Shown: positions 41,495 through 53,465, counted from the first letter of the stretch. The stretch: DNA of 64,000 bases from Enterobacter asburiae (GCA_011754535.1 JAAQVN010000001.1:2914001-2978000); one strand, 5' to 3'. The notes: generated from the letters alone by a model not told the origin. Translations and numbers: made by a program.

Positions 41495-42378
41495 GCGTCC
41501 TCAGTTGTCGTCTGTTGGTTTGGGTTTTTCACCGCGCGCACGTGTTCTTCAAGCTCGATAAACGACGGACGCTCGCTGGAGTAAAGCGTTTTACGGCCAA
41601 ATTCAACCGCGATCGGTGGCGCGTAACCGTTGAGGTTAGAGAGCAGCGTGATCTTCACGCACTGCATCATTTTGGTGGTTTCCGCGCTCTTCTGGCGCAG
41701 CACGCTTGCCAGCGGAGAGATAAAACCGTAAGCCAGCAAAATACCGAGGAAGGTACCCACCATCGCATGGGCAATCAGCGCGCCCAGTTCGGCCGCCGGG
41801 CGATCCGCTGAGGCCAGGGCGTGTACTACCCCCATGACCGCCGCCACGATACCAAACGCCGGAAGGGAGTCGCCCACCAGCGCCAGGCTGTTGGCCGGCA
41901 CTTCTGATTCGCTTTCGTGGGTTTCGATCTCTTCGTCCATCAGCGCTTCGATTTCGAAGGTGTTCATATTGCCGCTGATGATGAGTCGCAGATAGTCGAC
42001 GATGAAATCCAGCATCATGGCGTCCGCCAGAATGCGCGGATAGCTTGCAAAAATCTCGCTCTCTTTCGGATTTTCAATATCCCGTTCGAGCGAGAACATT
42101 CCCTGCTGTCGCGACTTCGCCATCAGGCGATAGAGCAGCGCCAGCAGATCCATATACATGCTTTTGGTGTATTTCGAGCGACGGAACAGCAATGGAATTG
42201 CTTTCAACGTGCCCTTGATCGATTTACCGTTGTTACCAACGATAAAAGCCCCTACCCCTGCGCCGCCGATGATAATAAGTTCAGCCGGTTGATAGAGTGC
42301 TCCAAGGTGCCCGCCGGTCATCATGTAACCGCCGAAAACTGTACCGAGAACTACCAGGTAACCTAATAAGATAAGCAC
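41491..42378 (-). CDS. motA: Flagellar stator protein MotA
   Basis: 295-residue stator subunit with four membrane segments (about residues 1-20, 30-50, 170-190, 200-225). It forms the proton channel with MotB. The cytoplasmic loop carries charged residues that contact FliG. Same length as E. coli MotA. It is transcribed from the FliA promoter inside flhC. Confidence 0.97.
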   Translation of the reverse strand: MLILLGYLVVLGTVFGGYMMTGGHLGALYQPAELIIIGGAGVGAFIVGNNGKSIKGTLKAIPLLFRRSKYTKSMYMDLLALLYRLMAKSRQQGMFSLERDIENPKESEIFASYPRILADAMMLDFIVDYLRLIISGNMNTFEIEALMDEEIETHESESEVPANSLALVGDSLPAFGIVAAVMGVVHALASADRPAAELGALIAHAMVGTFLGILLAYGFISPLASVLRQKSAETTKMMQCVKITLLSNLNGYAPPIAVEFGRKTLYSSERPSFIELEEHVRAVKNPNQQTTTEDA

Positions 42379-42444
42379 GACATCATCCTTCCGCTAGTGA
42401 CTATGGCAAGGACGTCCAGTTCGCAGCGTTTACCGTTTGCGGGG

Positions 42445-42478
42445 TAAAAAAAAGCAGCGGTAATTGCTTACCGCTGCT
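42445..42478 (-). terminator. Terminator after flhC (end of MotR)
   Basis: Perfect 11-bp stem, 42453-42463 with 42468-42478, loop of 4 nt, followed on the minus strand by eight T (42445-42452). It lies in the motA leader, so transcripts from flhDC or the FliA promoter can either stop here or read on into motA. Confidence 0.88.
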
Positions 42479-42537
42479 GGAATCTTGCCCACACGTTCGG
42501 GTTAAACAGCTTGTTCGATCTGTTCATCCAGCAGTTG
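42445..42537 (-). ncRNA. motR: Probable MotR sRNA (motA leader)
   Basis: In E. coli MotR is a FliA-dependent sRNA of about 95 nt from the motA 5' leader that promotes flagellum production. Here the FliA promoter in flhC predicts a start near 42537, and the strong terminator ends at 42445, giving about 93 nt. Assignment is by position, length and promoter, not by alignment of the seed. Confidence 0.62.
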
Positions 42538-43080
42538 TGGAATAATATCGGCAGCATCCCGGGAAAGTTTACGTCTTTTTACTGCGCGGGATGGCGGCTG
42601 ACATAAACTACAGGCGAAGCTGCCTGCAGGCTGATGAGCATGGGTAATAAAATTGCCATCGCAGCAATTGCAGCGCGACAGTTCAAGCATTCCGCTCTCA
42701 ACAAAACGCACCAGCGTCCATGCGCGGGTCAGCGCCAGCAGAGGGCCTTCTTCCTGCTGTGGGCATTGTTCAAGGTAAAGTTTGTACGCTTTGATCACGG
42801 CGTCTACGCCGCTACACAAACCGGTTTTGAGAAGATACTGCCAGGCATTACAGAACATGGAGGCGTGGATATTCTGCTCCCAGGTCATAAACCAGTCCGT
42901 AGAAAACGGCAGCATGCCTTTCGGCGGGGGACTACCACGTAACTCTTTATACAGTTTGATGAGGCGACCACGGCTCAGCTGAGTCTCGCTTTCCAGCATT
43001 TGTAAACGAGCACCCAGCGTAATCAGCTCCATGGCCAGCTGTATGTCACGCGCTTCCTGAACAATGCTTTTTTCGCTCAT
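42502..43080 (-). CDS. flhC: Flagellar master regulator subunit FlhC
   Basis: 192-residue subunit of the FlhD4C2 activator of class 2 flagellar promoters. Cysteines in CNCCDGNF and CSLCQ form the zinc site. Same length as E. coli FlhC. It follows flhD by 2 nt. Its 3' end hosts a FliA promoter for motA. Confidence 0.97.
   Translation of the reverse strand: MSEKSIVQEARDIQLAMELITLGARLQMLESETQLSRGRLIKLYKELRGSPPPKGMLPFSTDWFMTWEQNIHASMFCNAWQYLLKTGLCSGVDAVIKAYKLYLEQCPQQEEGPLLALTRAWTLVRFVESGMLELSRCNCCDGNFITHAHQPAGSFACSLCQPPSRAVKRRKLSRDAADIIPQLLDEQIEQAV
42545..42571 (-). promoter_or_regulatory. FliA (sigma-28) promoter inside flhC, for motR/motA
   Basis: Minus strand TAAA (42568-42571), 15-nt spacer, GCCGATAT (42545-42552): one mismatch from GCCGATAA. 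Located in the last codons of flhC, as in E. coli. Confidence 0.85.
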
Positions 43081-43082
43081 TG

Positions 43083-43433
43083 CTAGGCCCTTTTCTTACG
43101 GGCTGCGTCATCAGGCTGGCTGATGTCGCTAAGCAAGCGAGTGGAGAGCAGAATACCGGTATGGATCTGTTGGAGATCGTCAACGCGGGATTCCTGCGTC
43201 AGACGCGTTATCGTCTGCGGATTATCAAAACGGAACTGGCACACCAGTTGATTCGTTTCCGCCAGTTTTACCATCTGTGGGAGGGTTAACCCACCCAGCA
43301 TGGTTGCCATTTCTTCGTTAATACCCAGACGAAACATCGCGGACGCTTTGTCCTGACTAATTAAACGCTGCGCGAGCAGTAAATATGACAAATTGATGTC
43401 ATAGATATGTTTTAGCAACTCGGATGTATGCAT
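43083..43433 (-). CDS. flhD: Flagellar master regulator subunit FlhD
   Basis: 116-residue partner of FlhC, mostly helical, that mediates activation of class 2 genes. The start is [12 protein letters not shown] at 43433; an in-frame ATG three codons upstream exists, but its position relative to the ribosome site is worse. Near-identical to E. coli FlhD. The long leader and CRP site upstream are conserved. Confidence 0.97.
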   Translation of the reverse strand: MHTSELLKHIYDINLSYLLLAQRLISQDKASAMFRLGINEEMATMLGGLTLPQMVKLAETNQLVCQFRFDNPQTITRLTQESRVDDLQQIHTGILLSTRLLSDISQPDDAARKKRA

Positions 43434-44229
43434 TGTTCCCATCCCGAATAACCAACTATTATTTTTATGCGGAAAGACCGCACCCCGTGATGTCGCCGGG
43501 AAATCACCCGGTATAAAAAAGAAAAGGCTAAATGCATAGTTGAATCTAGGTTTGTATTCATCGAAACGCGCAAGGGATGCAACAGGGTTACATCTCTGAC
43601 ACGGTTTATCATTTCTTACAAATAACTAAGATTTTTCCTAATTCGACGCAAACTCTACTCGTCAGATTTGCCACATACAATGCAGGCACCCTCAAATTTA
43701 AAAAAAATGTGATCCACGTCACATAATTTAAGCGAATACACCCCATAAATCCATCAGTATGACTTCTAATTTGCTCATTTTTTGCTCAATCAGCACTGTT
43801 TTGTATTCTTAATCGACGAATACTCATGCATAAGCGTGAGCAAAAGTGGCATGCAACGTGCTTTTACCATTACGTGCAGCATCAGCAATCGTTTACATCC
43901 CATATGTTTCAGGGACACATTTTGATTACCTCTATAAAACATATAGTTATGCATAGCGGCCGAAAAAATTGTTTCTGCGCGTAATCATTTGAAATGCGTT
44001 TATAACTTGTTAAAACCATTTGATAGCGAAAGCGCAGATTTGTGTGACTTACGTTAAGTTGTTAATTTTTTTCATTTAGGCTCGTTTTTTAGTTATTCTT
44101 CTTATAAGAATAATTAATGAATAATTATGATTAGCTTCACACTAATGTCGTATTCAACTCTTGCGGAACCAGGAAATTCGCGGTAATGGTGATGTAACGC
44201 TGCCTGTCAGACATCTTAAGGAGTGCGCC
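43434..44229. other. flhDC-uspC intergenic regulatory region
   Basis: About 796 bp without a gene. The first 210 bp upstream of flhD is the conserved flhDC leader (a target of CsrA and several sRNAs in E. coli), with TAGAGTTTGCGTCGAATTAG as a recognisable stretch. Next comes a CRP site, then AT-rich DNA where H-NS and other regulators bind in relatives. The uspC promoter must be near 44050-44200. Confidence 0.7.
43708..43723. promoter_or_regulatory. CRP site of flhDC
   Basis: TGTGATCCACGTCACA, a perfect palindrome centred about 282 bp upstream of the flhD ATG. With the E. coli spacing (-71.5) it predicts a leader of about 210 nt, close to the E. coli value. Confidence 0.88.
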
Positions 44230-44658
44230 ATGAGTTACTCCCATCTTCTTGTTTCTGTTGCTGTTTCCCCCGAAAGCCACCAGCTTGTCGCCCGGGCCGT
44301 TTCGATCGCCAGGCCCCATAATGCGCGCATCAGCCTTATCACCCTTGAGGCCGAACCCGAGATGTACAATCAGCTGGCGGCCCCCATGCTGGAAGATATT
44401 CGTGAGGTATTGCAGGAAGAAACACAGCAGTTTCTGCGAGAGCTTGTCGAAAAAGCAGATTACCCTGTACATGAAACCGTTATTGCGACGGGGGAACTGA
44501 ATGCCCATATTCTTGATATGTGCCGCAAGCAGAATATTGATTTAGTGATTTGCGGGAACCATAACCACAGCTTTATATCGCGGGCTACCTGTGCGGCAAA
44601 ATCTATTATCGCCTCAAGCGAGGTAGACGTGCTGTTAGTACCGCTTGGAGGGGCTTAA
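44230..44658 (+). CDS. uspC: Universal stress protein UspC
   Basis: 142-residue Usp-domain protein starting MSYSHLLVSVAV, with an AAGGAG ribosome site. The C-terminal block DLVICGNHNHSF..SSEVDVLLVPL is the family end motif. In E. coli it is involved in motility, adhesion and salt-stress signalling through KdpD. Same length and position (flhDC-uspC-otsA) as E. coli. An in-frame ORF extends to 44161 but has no homology. Confidence 0.95.
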   Translation: MSYSHLLVSVAVSPESHQLVARAVSIARPHNARISLITLEAEPEMYNQLAAPMLEDIREVLQEETQQFLRELVEKADYPVHETVIATGELNAHILDMCRKQNIDLVICGNHNHSFISRATCAAKSIIASSEVDVLLVPLGGA

Positions 44659-44674
44659 CCCCCCCAGAGGAAAA

Positions 44675-46895
<2,221 letters not shown>

Positions 46896-46970
46896 TTACG
46901 AGAGGTAAACGCCTTTACCTCTTTCATAGCCATGTAAGTATAGACAGTGTGATGGGCCTCGCCATTTGAC

Positions 46971-47003
46971 AACCGCCCCGCCAGCAAAACTGGCGAGGCG
47001 GTT
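46971..47003. terminator. Strong hairpin downstream of araH
   Basis: 14-bp stem, 46971-46984 with 46990-47003, one mismatch, loop of 5 nt, about 50 nt after the araH stop. It has no clear T-run but is a likely mRNA end. Confidence 0.6.
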
Positions 47004-47053
47004 CAGGGGTCAACTATGGTTATTAGTTGAGCAATAAAAAGTCAGCGCTGGAG

Positions 47054-48037
47054 TTACACGGTACGCTTCGCTTTTTGCTTGTAACGGTCGAAAATCACGG
47101 CTGCCAGCAGGATCAGGCCCCGCACGACGTACTGAGAGAACGGCGAAATATTCAGCAGGTTCATGGCGTTCTCCACCGTGCCCAAAATCAGGATACCGGC
47201 CACCACATATGAGATTTTTCCGATGCCGCCCTTGAGGGAAACGCCCCCTAAAACGCAGGCTGAGATGACGATCAGCTCATAACCGATAGAGGTCATAGGC
47301 TGTCCGCTGGTCATACGCGAGGCCAGAATAATCCCGGCAGCGGCAGAGACCAGCCCCGAGAGCACAAAGATAATAATCTTGGTTCGTACGACCGGCACCC
47401 CTGCCAGACGCGCCGCTTCTTCATTACCGCCGATCGCCAGCGTGTTACGGCCAAAGGTGGTGCGGTTCAGCAGGAAGCCGAACAGGATCAGGCAGGCCAC
47501 GGTGAGCCAGATAGGCGCCGGCAGGCCCAGCCAGTTAGCATAGCCCAGCGTAAAGAAGCGCTCGTCTTCAATCCCCACCGCTTTGCCGTCGGAGATGATA
47601 TAGGCCAGACCGCGCACTATCTGCATCGTCGCAAGCGTGGTGATCAGGGCGTTAATCTTCAGGCGTGCGATAACAAAACCGTTCACCAGACCGCTGATGA
47701 CGCCGAGCAACAGACCGGCAAAAACGCCAATCCACAGGCTTTCCGTCATGTTGATCACCACCGCCGTGGTGACGCCCGCACAGGCGATAACCGAGGCTAC
47801 CGACAGGTCGAAATCACCGGAGGCCAGACAGAAGAGCATGCCGCAGGCCACCATGCCGGACATGGAAATAGCCAGCCCCAGCCCTTTCATATTAATAAAG
47901 GTGGCAAAATTAGGCACGAAAATCGCACAGGCGATGAAGAGTGCGGCAAAGACCACCAGCATGCCGTACTGATCCCAGATACGGCCAAAACTGAATGCCG
48001 ACTTCGGCGCTCCGGATGTAGTAACAGAGGACATCAT
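47054..48037 (-). CDS. araH: L-arabinose ABC transporter permease AraH
   Basis: 327-residue inner-membrane permease with about ten hydrophobic segments (MLFCLASGDFDLSVASVIAC, GNEEAARLAGVPVVRTK). It forms the arabinose channel of AraFGH. Close to E. coli AraH (328 aa). It lies 11 nt after araG. Confidence 0.97.
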   Translation of the reverse strand: MMSSVTTSGAPKSAFSFGRIWDQYGMLVVFAALFIACAIFVPNFATFINMKGLGLAISMSGMVACGMLFCLASGDFDLSVASVIACAGVTTAVVINMTESLWIGVFAGLLLGVISGLVNGFVIARLKINALITTLATMQIVRGLAYIISDGKAVGIEDERFFTLGYANWLGLPAPIWLTVACLILFGFLLNRTTFGRNTLAIGGNEEAARLAGVPVVRTKIIIFVLSGLVSAAAGIILASRMTSGQPMTSIGYELIVISACVLGGVSLKGGIGKISYVVAGILILGTVENAMNLLNISPFSQYVVRGLILLAAVIFDRYKQKAKRTV

Positions 48038-48048
48038 TAACTCCTTAC

Positions 48049-49563
48049 TCAGGCGACTGCCTGGCTGACTTTAGGCATGGCGAGGTTCAACGCCTGTTGT
48101 TCATTCGCCTGTTCATGAAGTAATTCACCGGCGATTTCACCTTCCCGCATCACCACAATGCGGTCGGCAACGCCAAGCACCTCAGGCAGATCGCTGGAGG
48201 CGAACAGCACCGCCACGCCGCGTTTTGCCAGTTCATAGATCACGTTGTAAATCTCGTGTTTTGCGCCCACATCAATACCGCGCGTCGGCTCGTCCAGCAA
48301 AATGACCTTCATATCTTCCGACAGCCAGCGGCCCAAAATGGCCTTCTGCTGGTTCCCTCCTGAGAGATTCATAATCAGCTGTTCCGGGCCGGGGGTTTTG
48401 ATGTTCAGCGAGCGAATATGGTGGTCGGCGTTGCTCGACTCCCAGCCGTCGTTTATCAGGCAGCCCGCGCGGATAAACTTACGGCGGGCAGAAATGTTGA
48501 TGTTGTCGCGCACCGAATGCACTGGAATGATCCCCTCCGCCTTGCGGTCTTCAGGGCAGAGCATCATTCCGGCCCTGATTGCATGGGCAGGTTTCTGAAT
48601 ATCCACCGGCTCGCCGTCAATGGAGACCTGGCCTGCGGTAATGCGGGTACCGCCGAACAGTCCTTTCATCAGCTCGCTGCGCCCGGCCCCCACCAGACCA
48701 AACAGCCCGACGATCTCACCGCTGCGAACGGATAACGAAACCGGCGTTCGCACGCCTGGCGCTTTGACGTTGTCCAGGCGCAGGCGCTCGGGGCCGTACT
48801 CGCGCGGTTTCCAGTGATAAATATCGCCCAGATCGCGCCCGACCATCGCCTGAACGAGCTGATCATGGTTAACCTGCTGCATATCGGTAAAGGTGCGCAC
48901 ATAACGCCCATCTTTAAATACGGTGATGGCATCGCTCAGGGCAAAAATCTCCTCCATGCGGTGCGAGACATACAAAATGGTGCGGCCTTCCTGACGCAGC
49001 TCGCGGATCACGCGGAACAGGTTTTCGATTTCACGTGCGGAGAGCGAACTGGTGGGTTCATCAAAGGCAATAATTCTGGCGTTACGCGCCAGCGCCTTGG
49101 CAATTTCAACCATCTGCCACTGGCCGATGGAGAGGTATTTCAGCGGCGTCTGGGGATCGACGTCCAGACCCAGGTGTTTAAGCTGCAGCCCCGCTTCATA
49201 ATTAAGTAGCGAACGATTCACTACGCCGCTTTTGTGCGGAAGCTGCCCTAAATAGATGTTTTCAGCCACGGTCATCTCAGGGATGAGGTGCAATTCCTGA
49301 TAGATAATGGCGACACCAGCGTTGAGCGCCGCCGTGGTATCGGCGAAGGCCACCTCTTCGCCGCGAATGGCCAGCGTGCCGGTTGTTGGCGCGTAGTTGC
49401 CGCTGAGGATTTTTAGCAGCGTGGATTTCCCCGCTCCGTTTTCCCCCATCAGGGCATGAACCTGGCCGGCATAGCAGTCGAAGCTGATATCGGTCAGCGC
49501 GTTAACACCGGGAAACGTTTTCCCGATGCCGCGAAAAGAGAGATACGGATTAGACTGTTGCAT
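48049..49563 (-). CDS. araG: L-arabinose ABC transporter ATPase AraG
   Basis: 504-residue protein with two fused ABC domains, as in all CUT2 sugar importers. Domain 1 has [12 protein letters not shown] and a Walker B in [12 protein letters not shown]; domain 2 has [19 protein letters not shown] and [14 protein letters not shown]. Same length as E. coli AraG. Separated from araF by a stable hairpin that likely lowers its expression relative to the binding protein. Confidence 0.97.
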   Translation of the reverse strand: MQQSNPYLSFRGIGKTFPGVNALTDISFDCYAGQVHALMGENGAGKSTLLKILSGNYAPTTGTLAIRGEEVAFADTTAALNAGVAIIYQELHLIPEMTVAENIYLGQLPHKSGVVNRSLLNYEAGLQLKHLGLDVDPQTPLKYLSIGQWQMVEIAKALARNARIIAFDEPTSSLSAREIENLFRVIRELRQEGRTILYVSHRMEEIFALSDAITVFKDGRYVRTFTDMQQVNHDQLVQAMVGRDLGDIYHWKPREYGPERLRLDNVKAPGVRTPVSLSVRSGEIVGLFGLVGAGRSELMKGLFGGTRITAGQVSIDGEPVDIQKPAHAIRAGMMLCPEDRKAEGIIPVHSVRDNINISARRKFIRAGCLINDGWESSNADHHIRSLNIKTPGPEQLIMNLSGGNQQKAILGRWLSEDMKVILLDEPTRGIDVGAKHEIYNVIYELAKRGVAVLFASSDLPEVLGVADRIVVMREGEIAGELLHEQANEQQALNLAMPKVSQAVA

Positions 49564-49597
49564 AACGACTCCGTGATTCCTGTAGTGTGTACGTCTG

Positions 49598-49620
49598 GCC
49601 CCTTACGGCGAGTAAGGGGC
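49598..49620. other. Hairpin between araF and araG
   Basis: Perfect 9-bp stem, 49598-49606 with 49612-49620, loop of 5 nt. Such structures after binding-protein genes protect the upstream mRNA and reduce downstream expression. Confidence 0.7.
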
Positions 49621-49634
49621 ACAATCACAGCGTA

Positions 49635-50624
49635 TTACTTACCGCCCAGTCCTTTTTTCGCCAGTTCCTCTTTGAAGTTGTCGCGGGTAATCAGCACCAC
49701 GTCGGTCACTTCTGTAAATTTCGGCGGTTCTGCCCCTTTGGTTACCCAGTTGAAGAGCATTTCGCTGGATTTGTAGCCATGGACGTCCGGGCTTGGCAGC
49801 AGAGAGCCGTAGAAGCCGGTGGCCTGCGCTTTGGACAGCTCGCTCACCGCATCCACGCCGTTGATGCCGATCCCAATGACGTCTGGCGCTTTGAAGCCCT
49901 GGCCTTCCGTCGCGCGCACGCCGCCCAGCACGGTGTTATCGTTCATGCCGACCACCAGCCAGTGTTTCACTTCCGGGTGCTGGACCAGCATGGAGTTCGC
50001 GGCATCAAAGGCACCCGGGATGTCGTTAGATTTGGTAGGCACTTTGTAGATCTGTTTTTCCGGGAAGCCGGCCGCTTTCAACGCGTCCATTGAACCGGTC
50101 GTACGGCGACGCGCCGTGTCCAGCTCGTCCGCGGTGATAGCCATGACGGCGGTCTCTTTCACATCCCAGCCGCGTTTCTGCATCTCCTTATAAAGTTCCT
50201 GCCCCTGACGTTCACCGATTTTGGTCGCCGCCATCATGACCAGTGGAACGCTGTCCATGGGTTTGCCTTTGGCGTTAACGAACTGATCGTCAACCGCAAT
50301 AACCTTCATGTCATAACCGCGGGCTTTTGCCGCAATTGCTGACCCAAGTTTGGGATCCGGGGTACAGATAACAAAGCCTTTCGCGCCGCTGGCCGCCAGG
50401 CTGTCGATGGCGTTCAGCGTTTTCTCACCGTCCGGCACGGCGATTTTAATCACCTCAAAACCTAAATCTTTTCCGGCTTTATCAGCGAATTTCCACTCGG
50501 TCTGGAACCAGGGTTCTTCCGGCTGTTTTACCAAAAAACCGAGTTTTAAATTCTCAGCGATAGCGGATTGTGACATAACGGCAGCCAGACCGATGGCCGC
50601 CAGCGCTTTAGTAAATTTGTGCAT
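49635..50624 (-). CDS. araF: L-arabinose-binding periplasmic protein AraF
   Basis: 329-residue periplasmic binding protein with signal peptide MHKFTKALAAIGLAAVMSQS, cleaved near AIA/ENLK. Start at 50624 by homology; an upstream in-frame start at 50645 is not supported. Type I binding fold (FLVKQPEEPWFQTEWKFADK). Highly similar to E. coli AraF. First gene of araFGH, which AraC-arabinose and CRP induce in E. coli. Confidence 0.97.
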   Translation of the reverse strand: MHKFTKALAAIGLAAVMSQSAIAENLKLGFLVKQPEEPWFQTEWKFADKAGKDLGFEVIKIAVPDGEKTLNAIDSLAASGAKGFVICTPDPKLGSAIAAKARGYDMKVIAVDDQFVNAKGKPMDSVPLVMMAATKIGERQGQELYKEMQKRGWDVKETAVMAITADELDTARRRTTGSMDALKAAGFPEKQIYKVPTKSNDIPGAFDAANSMLVQHPEVKHWLVVGMNDNTVLGGVRATEGQGFKAPDVIGIGINGVDAVSELSKAQATGFYGSLLPSPDVHGYKSSEMLFNWVTKGAEPPKFTEVTDVVLITRDNFKEELAKKGLGGK

Positions 50625-50870
50625 GGTAAACTCCAGCTTTAGCATTCTTTTCTGTAGGGAAGATTTGCGTGCTTCTTATTTAATCGGACTTAAAACAAGG
50701 CATTAGCGCTTACCTCGTTATAAGCGTTATTGCTGGTGATAGTTTTAGCGGGAAATTAATCATCCATAAGAGAGCCCCATCACACCGCAGAATTACAGTA
50801 ATTGCGTACATAAATTCAGCGAAAAATGACATAAAAATGGCAGGAATTGTCAGACAAATGAAAGGGAGGT

Positions 50871-50887
50871 GAGCAGAATAATCCATA
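50871..50887 (+). promoter_or_regulatory. AraC-site-like element upstream of araFGH
   Basis: gAGC-N7-TCCATA matches the araI1 half-site pattern (TAGC-N7-TCCATA) except for the first base. It lies about 250 bp upstream of araF and is oriented opposite to the operon. Confidence 0.5.
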
Positions 50888-51321
50888 AGATTAGCTAAGA
50901 AATCCCTGATGCCTTACGGGGGTGGCGCTGCGGCTATCGCCTGACGAGGGAACCATGCTTTTTATCAAAAAAGCGAAAGAGGCATAAAAAGGCGTTATTA
51001 CTTAAAAATTGATTTAGCGCAAATTTAGTAACGCATCATATATTTGAAATGAATAATCTGTATTTATTTTTTTTACAGAGCATTATTCCGGCTAAATATT
51101 CACGAACATAAACCAGTACAACCAAAAAGACATTTACTTTTTAATATCAATAACTTAATTAATTTTCATTTGGTGGCTATATATTTGTATTTTTGTACTA
51201 TATTAAACTTTGTAATGTATGGTAAACACAGCCTAATTAAGAGTTTTCTTAATCATAAGACAAAGGTATGCTTATTTATATCGAACACAGGAAGTGAATT
51301 TTCGATCGACTTCAGTTACTG

Positions 51322-51343
51322 CAGAAATTGCATTTCTGTTTTT
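51322..51343 (+). terminator. Possible terminator/attenuator upstream of ftnB
   Basis: 7-bp stem CAGAAAT/ATTTCTG, loop of 3 nt, followed by TTTTTC, 69 nt before the ftnB start. It is weak and AT-rich. It could end a short leader or an unannotated RNA. Confidence 0.35.
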
Positions 51344-51411
51344 CTTCGCATTTGCCTGACTGTCAGGTTAAGCAGCGGACATCACGTCCCACAGTCTATA
51401 AGGATATGAGT

Positions 51412-51915
51412 ATGGCTACCCAAACGATGATGCAAAAACTTAACGCGCAGATGAACCTTGAGTTCTACGCCTCGAATCTGCACCTTCACTTAAGCGCATG
51501 GTGTTCTGAGAAAAGCCTCACGGGCTCTGCCACGTTCTTTCGCTCACAGGCACAAAGCAACGTCACCCATATGATGCGCGTCTTTAACTTCCTGAAGGCC
51601 GCAGGGGCTAACCCGGTAGTTAAAGCCCTCGATGGGATCAACGAAAATTACTCTTCTCTGGAAGAACTGTTTCAGAAAACGCTGGAAGAGCATGAGCAAC
51701 GCTGCACGACGCTCAACAGGCTGGCCGATGAAGCCAGAGCACAGCATGACATTACCACCCTTAAATTTTTACGCGATATGGACAAAGAACAGCAGCAGGA
51801 CGGTATGCTGCTGAAAACGCTGGTGGATGAGATCCATAATGCCCGACAGGCAGGTTTATGCCCGGAACAGGCCGACCGCCACCTGCTCGACCTGGTGGCG
51901 GTGCAGCATCACTAA
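51412..51915 (+). CDS. ftnB: Ferritin-like protein FtnB
   Basis: 167-residue four-helix ferritin-family protein. The start [11 protein letters not shown] has AGGA 7 nt upstream and gives the E. coli length. The family helix begins [20 protein letters not shown]. Compared with FtnA of this window (55466-55963), several ferroxidase-centre glutamates are not conserved, as in E. coli FtnB. In Salmonella it supports repair of damaged Fe-S clusters. A terminator-like stem follows (51923-51956). Confidence 0.93.
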   Translation: MATQTMMQKLNAQMNLEFYASNLHLHLSAWCSEKSLTGSATFFRSQAQSNVTHMMRVFNFLKAAGANPVVKALDGINENYSSLEELFQKTLEEHEQRCTTLNRLADEARAQHDITTLKFLRDMDKEQQQDGMLLKTLVDEIHNARQAGLCPEQADRHLLDLVAVQHH

Positions 51916-51922
51916 GCGTTTT

Positions 51923-51956
51923 AACCTGCCCTTTCCCTGATTCTGGGGGGCAGGTT
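51923..51956. terminator. Hairpin after ftnB
   Basis: 9-bp stem AACCTGCCC (51923-51931) with GGGCAGGTT (51948-51956), loop of 16 nt, 8 nt after the ftnB stop. No strong T-run. Confidence 0.5.
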
Positions 51957-52080
51957 CCCCTCCCCTTTCACCAACCCTCTGCTTTTGCTGAATTTTAACA
52001 AATCAGATCTCGCTCCCAATGATTAACCTTACAAAATGTAATGATTTATTTAATTACATAATCATTGACGAGGGAGCAGC

Positions 52081-53424
52081 ATGATCACTATTGAGTTTGT
52101 TGTCATTCTCCTCTGCCTGCTGACGGGTACACGTTTCGGCGGCATGGGGCTTGGGTTAATCAGCGGGATTGGCCTTTTTATTTTGTGTTTTGTCTTTGGA
52201 CTTCAGCCCGGCAAGCCGCCGGTTGACGTCATGTTAACCATTCTTGCGGTGATTGGCTGCGCCGCCACCCTGCAGACGGCGGGTGGCCTTAACGTCATGA
52301 TGCAGTTTGCTGAACGCCTGCTGCGCAAACACCCACAGCACATCACGCTACTTGCCCCTTTTACCACCTGGATGCTGACCTTTCTGTGCGGCACAGGGCA
52401 CGTGGTCTATACCATGTTTCCCATCATTGCGGATATCGCGCTTAAAAAAGGGATCCGACCGGAACGCCCAATGGCGGTGGCATCGGTGGCATCCCAGATG
52501 GCGATCACCGCGTCTCCGGTTTCCGTCGCCGTCGTGTCGCTGGTCTCCATCCTGGCTGCGCAGCATGGGATAGGTCACGCGTGGGGGATCCTGGAAATTC
52601 TCGCCGTGTCGGTTCCCGCTTCACTTTTCGGGGTGGCGATTGCGGCCCTGTGGAGTTTACGCCGCGGGAAAGATTTGGCTGACGACATCGAGTTTCAGGA
52701 AAAACTAAAAGATCCCAGGCAGCGCGAGTTTATCTATGGCGGCACGGAGACGTTGATGAACCAGCGTTTTCCGAAGCAGGCCTACTGGTCGACATGGATT
52801 TTCTTTGCCGGTATTGCGGTGGTGGTCCTGCTCGGGGCCTTCCCTGAACTGCGCCCCGCCTTCGAGCTGAAAGGCAAAATGACGGCGCTGTCGATGAACC
52901 TTGTCATTCAGATGATGATGCTCATTGCCGGGGCCGTGATGCTGATGGTCTGCAAGGTCAATGCCTCCGCTATCTCAAACGGCGCGGTATTCAAGGCCGG
53001 CATGGTGGCGATCTTCTCGGTGTTCGGGGTGGCGTGGATGAGTGATACCTTTTTCCAGGCGCATCTCGACGAGTTAAAGCTGGCGCTGGAAGGCGTTGTG
53101 AAAAGCCATCCGTGGACGTATGCCATCGTGCTTTTCCTGGTGTCGAAGCTGGTGAACAGCCAGGCCGCGGCCCTGACGGCCGTGGCGCCGATGGGGTTGA
53201 TGCTGGGCATCGATCCGAAAATGCTGATCGCCTTCTTTCCGGCGTCATACGGCTATTTTGTCCTGCCGACCTACCCCAGCGATTTAGCCTGCATCGGCTT
53301 TGACCGCTCGGGGACGACCCGCATCGGCAAGTTCATTATTAACCATAGCTTTATTCTGCCAGGGTTAATTGGCGTAAGCTGCGCCTGCGCGGCGAGCTAC
53401 CTGCTGGTGCAAACCTTCTTTTAA
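52081..53424 (+). CDS. Anaerobic C4-dicarboxylate transporter, DcuA/DcuB family
   Basis: 447-residue inner-membrane carrier with ten or more hydrophobic segments, similar in length and sequence to E. coli DcuB (446 aa). Shared blocks include FGLQPGKPPVDVML, LCGTGHVVYTMFPII, SKLVNSQAAALTAVAP and YFVLPTYPSDLA..FDRSGTTRIGKFIINHSFILPG. The family exchanges fumarate, malate or aspartate for succinate. It sits between ftnB and yecJ, away from fumB and dcuSR, so it is probably a paralogue; which Dcu it is cannot be settled here. The 5' region has the near-repeat AATGTAATGATT / ATTACATAATCATT. Confidence 0.88.
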   Translation: MITIEFVVILLCLLTGTRFGGMGLGLISGIGLFILCFVFGLQPGKPPVDVMLTILAVIGCAATLQTAGGLNVMMQFAERLLRKHPQHITLLAPFTTWMLTFLCGTGHVVYTMFPIIADIALKKGIRPERPMAVASVASQMAITASPVSVAVVSLVSILAAQHGIGHAWGILEILAVSVPASLFGVAIAALWSLRRGKDLADDIEFQEKLKDPRQREFIYGGTETLMNQRFPKQAYWSTWIFFAGIAVVVLLGAFPELRPAFELKGKMTALSMNLVIQMMMLIAGAVMLMVCKVNASAISNGAVFKAGMVAIFSVFGVAWMSDTFFQAHLDELKLALEGVVKSHPWTYAIVLFLVSKLVNSQAAALTAVAPMGLMLGIDPKMLIAFFPASYGYFVLPTYPSDLACIGFDRSGTTRIGKFIINHSFILPGLIGVSCACAASYLLVQTFF

Positions 53425-53432
53425 CCGCATCA

Positions 53433-53457
53433 ACGGGCGACACGCGTGGTCGCCCGT
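53433..53457. terminator. Hairpin between the Dcu gene and yecJ
   Basis: Perfect 9-bp stem ACGGGCGAC (53433-53441) with GTCGCCCGT (53449-53457), loop of 7 nt, between convergent genes. No T-run. Confidence 0.55.
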
Positions 53458-53465
53458 GCGCAGGT

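Larger units (their letters stand above)
50625..51411. other. araF-ftnB divergent intergenic region
   Basis: About 787 bp without a supported gene. The araF side holds an AraC half-site-like element (50871-50887) and another TCCATA at 50763-50768. The rest, 50990-51330, is very AT-rich. It contains an inverted repeat (ATTAAGA/TCTTAAT, 51236-51253), a terminator-like hairpin (51322-51343) and a palindrome CCTGACTGTCAGG near 51355. Short ORFs here look random. Confidence 0.6.

Noticed and set aside
51170-51409. 79-residue ORF upstream of ftnB
   Set aside because: Composition reflects AT-rich non-coding DNA; no ribosome site or homology.
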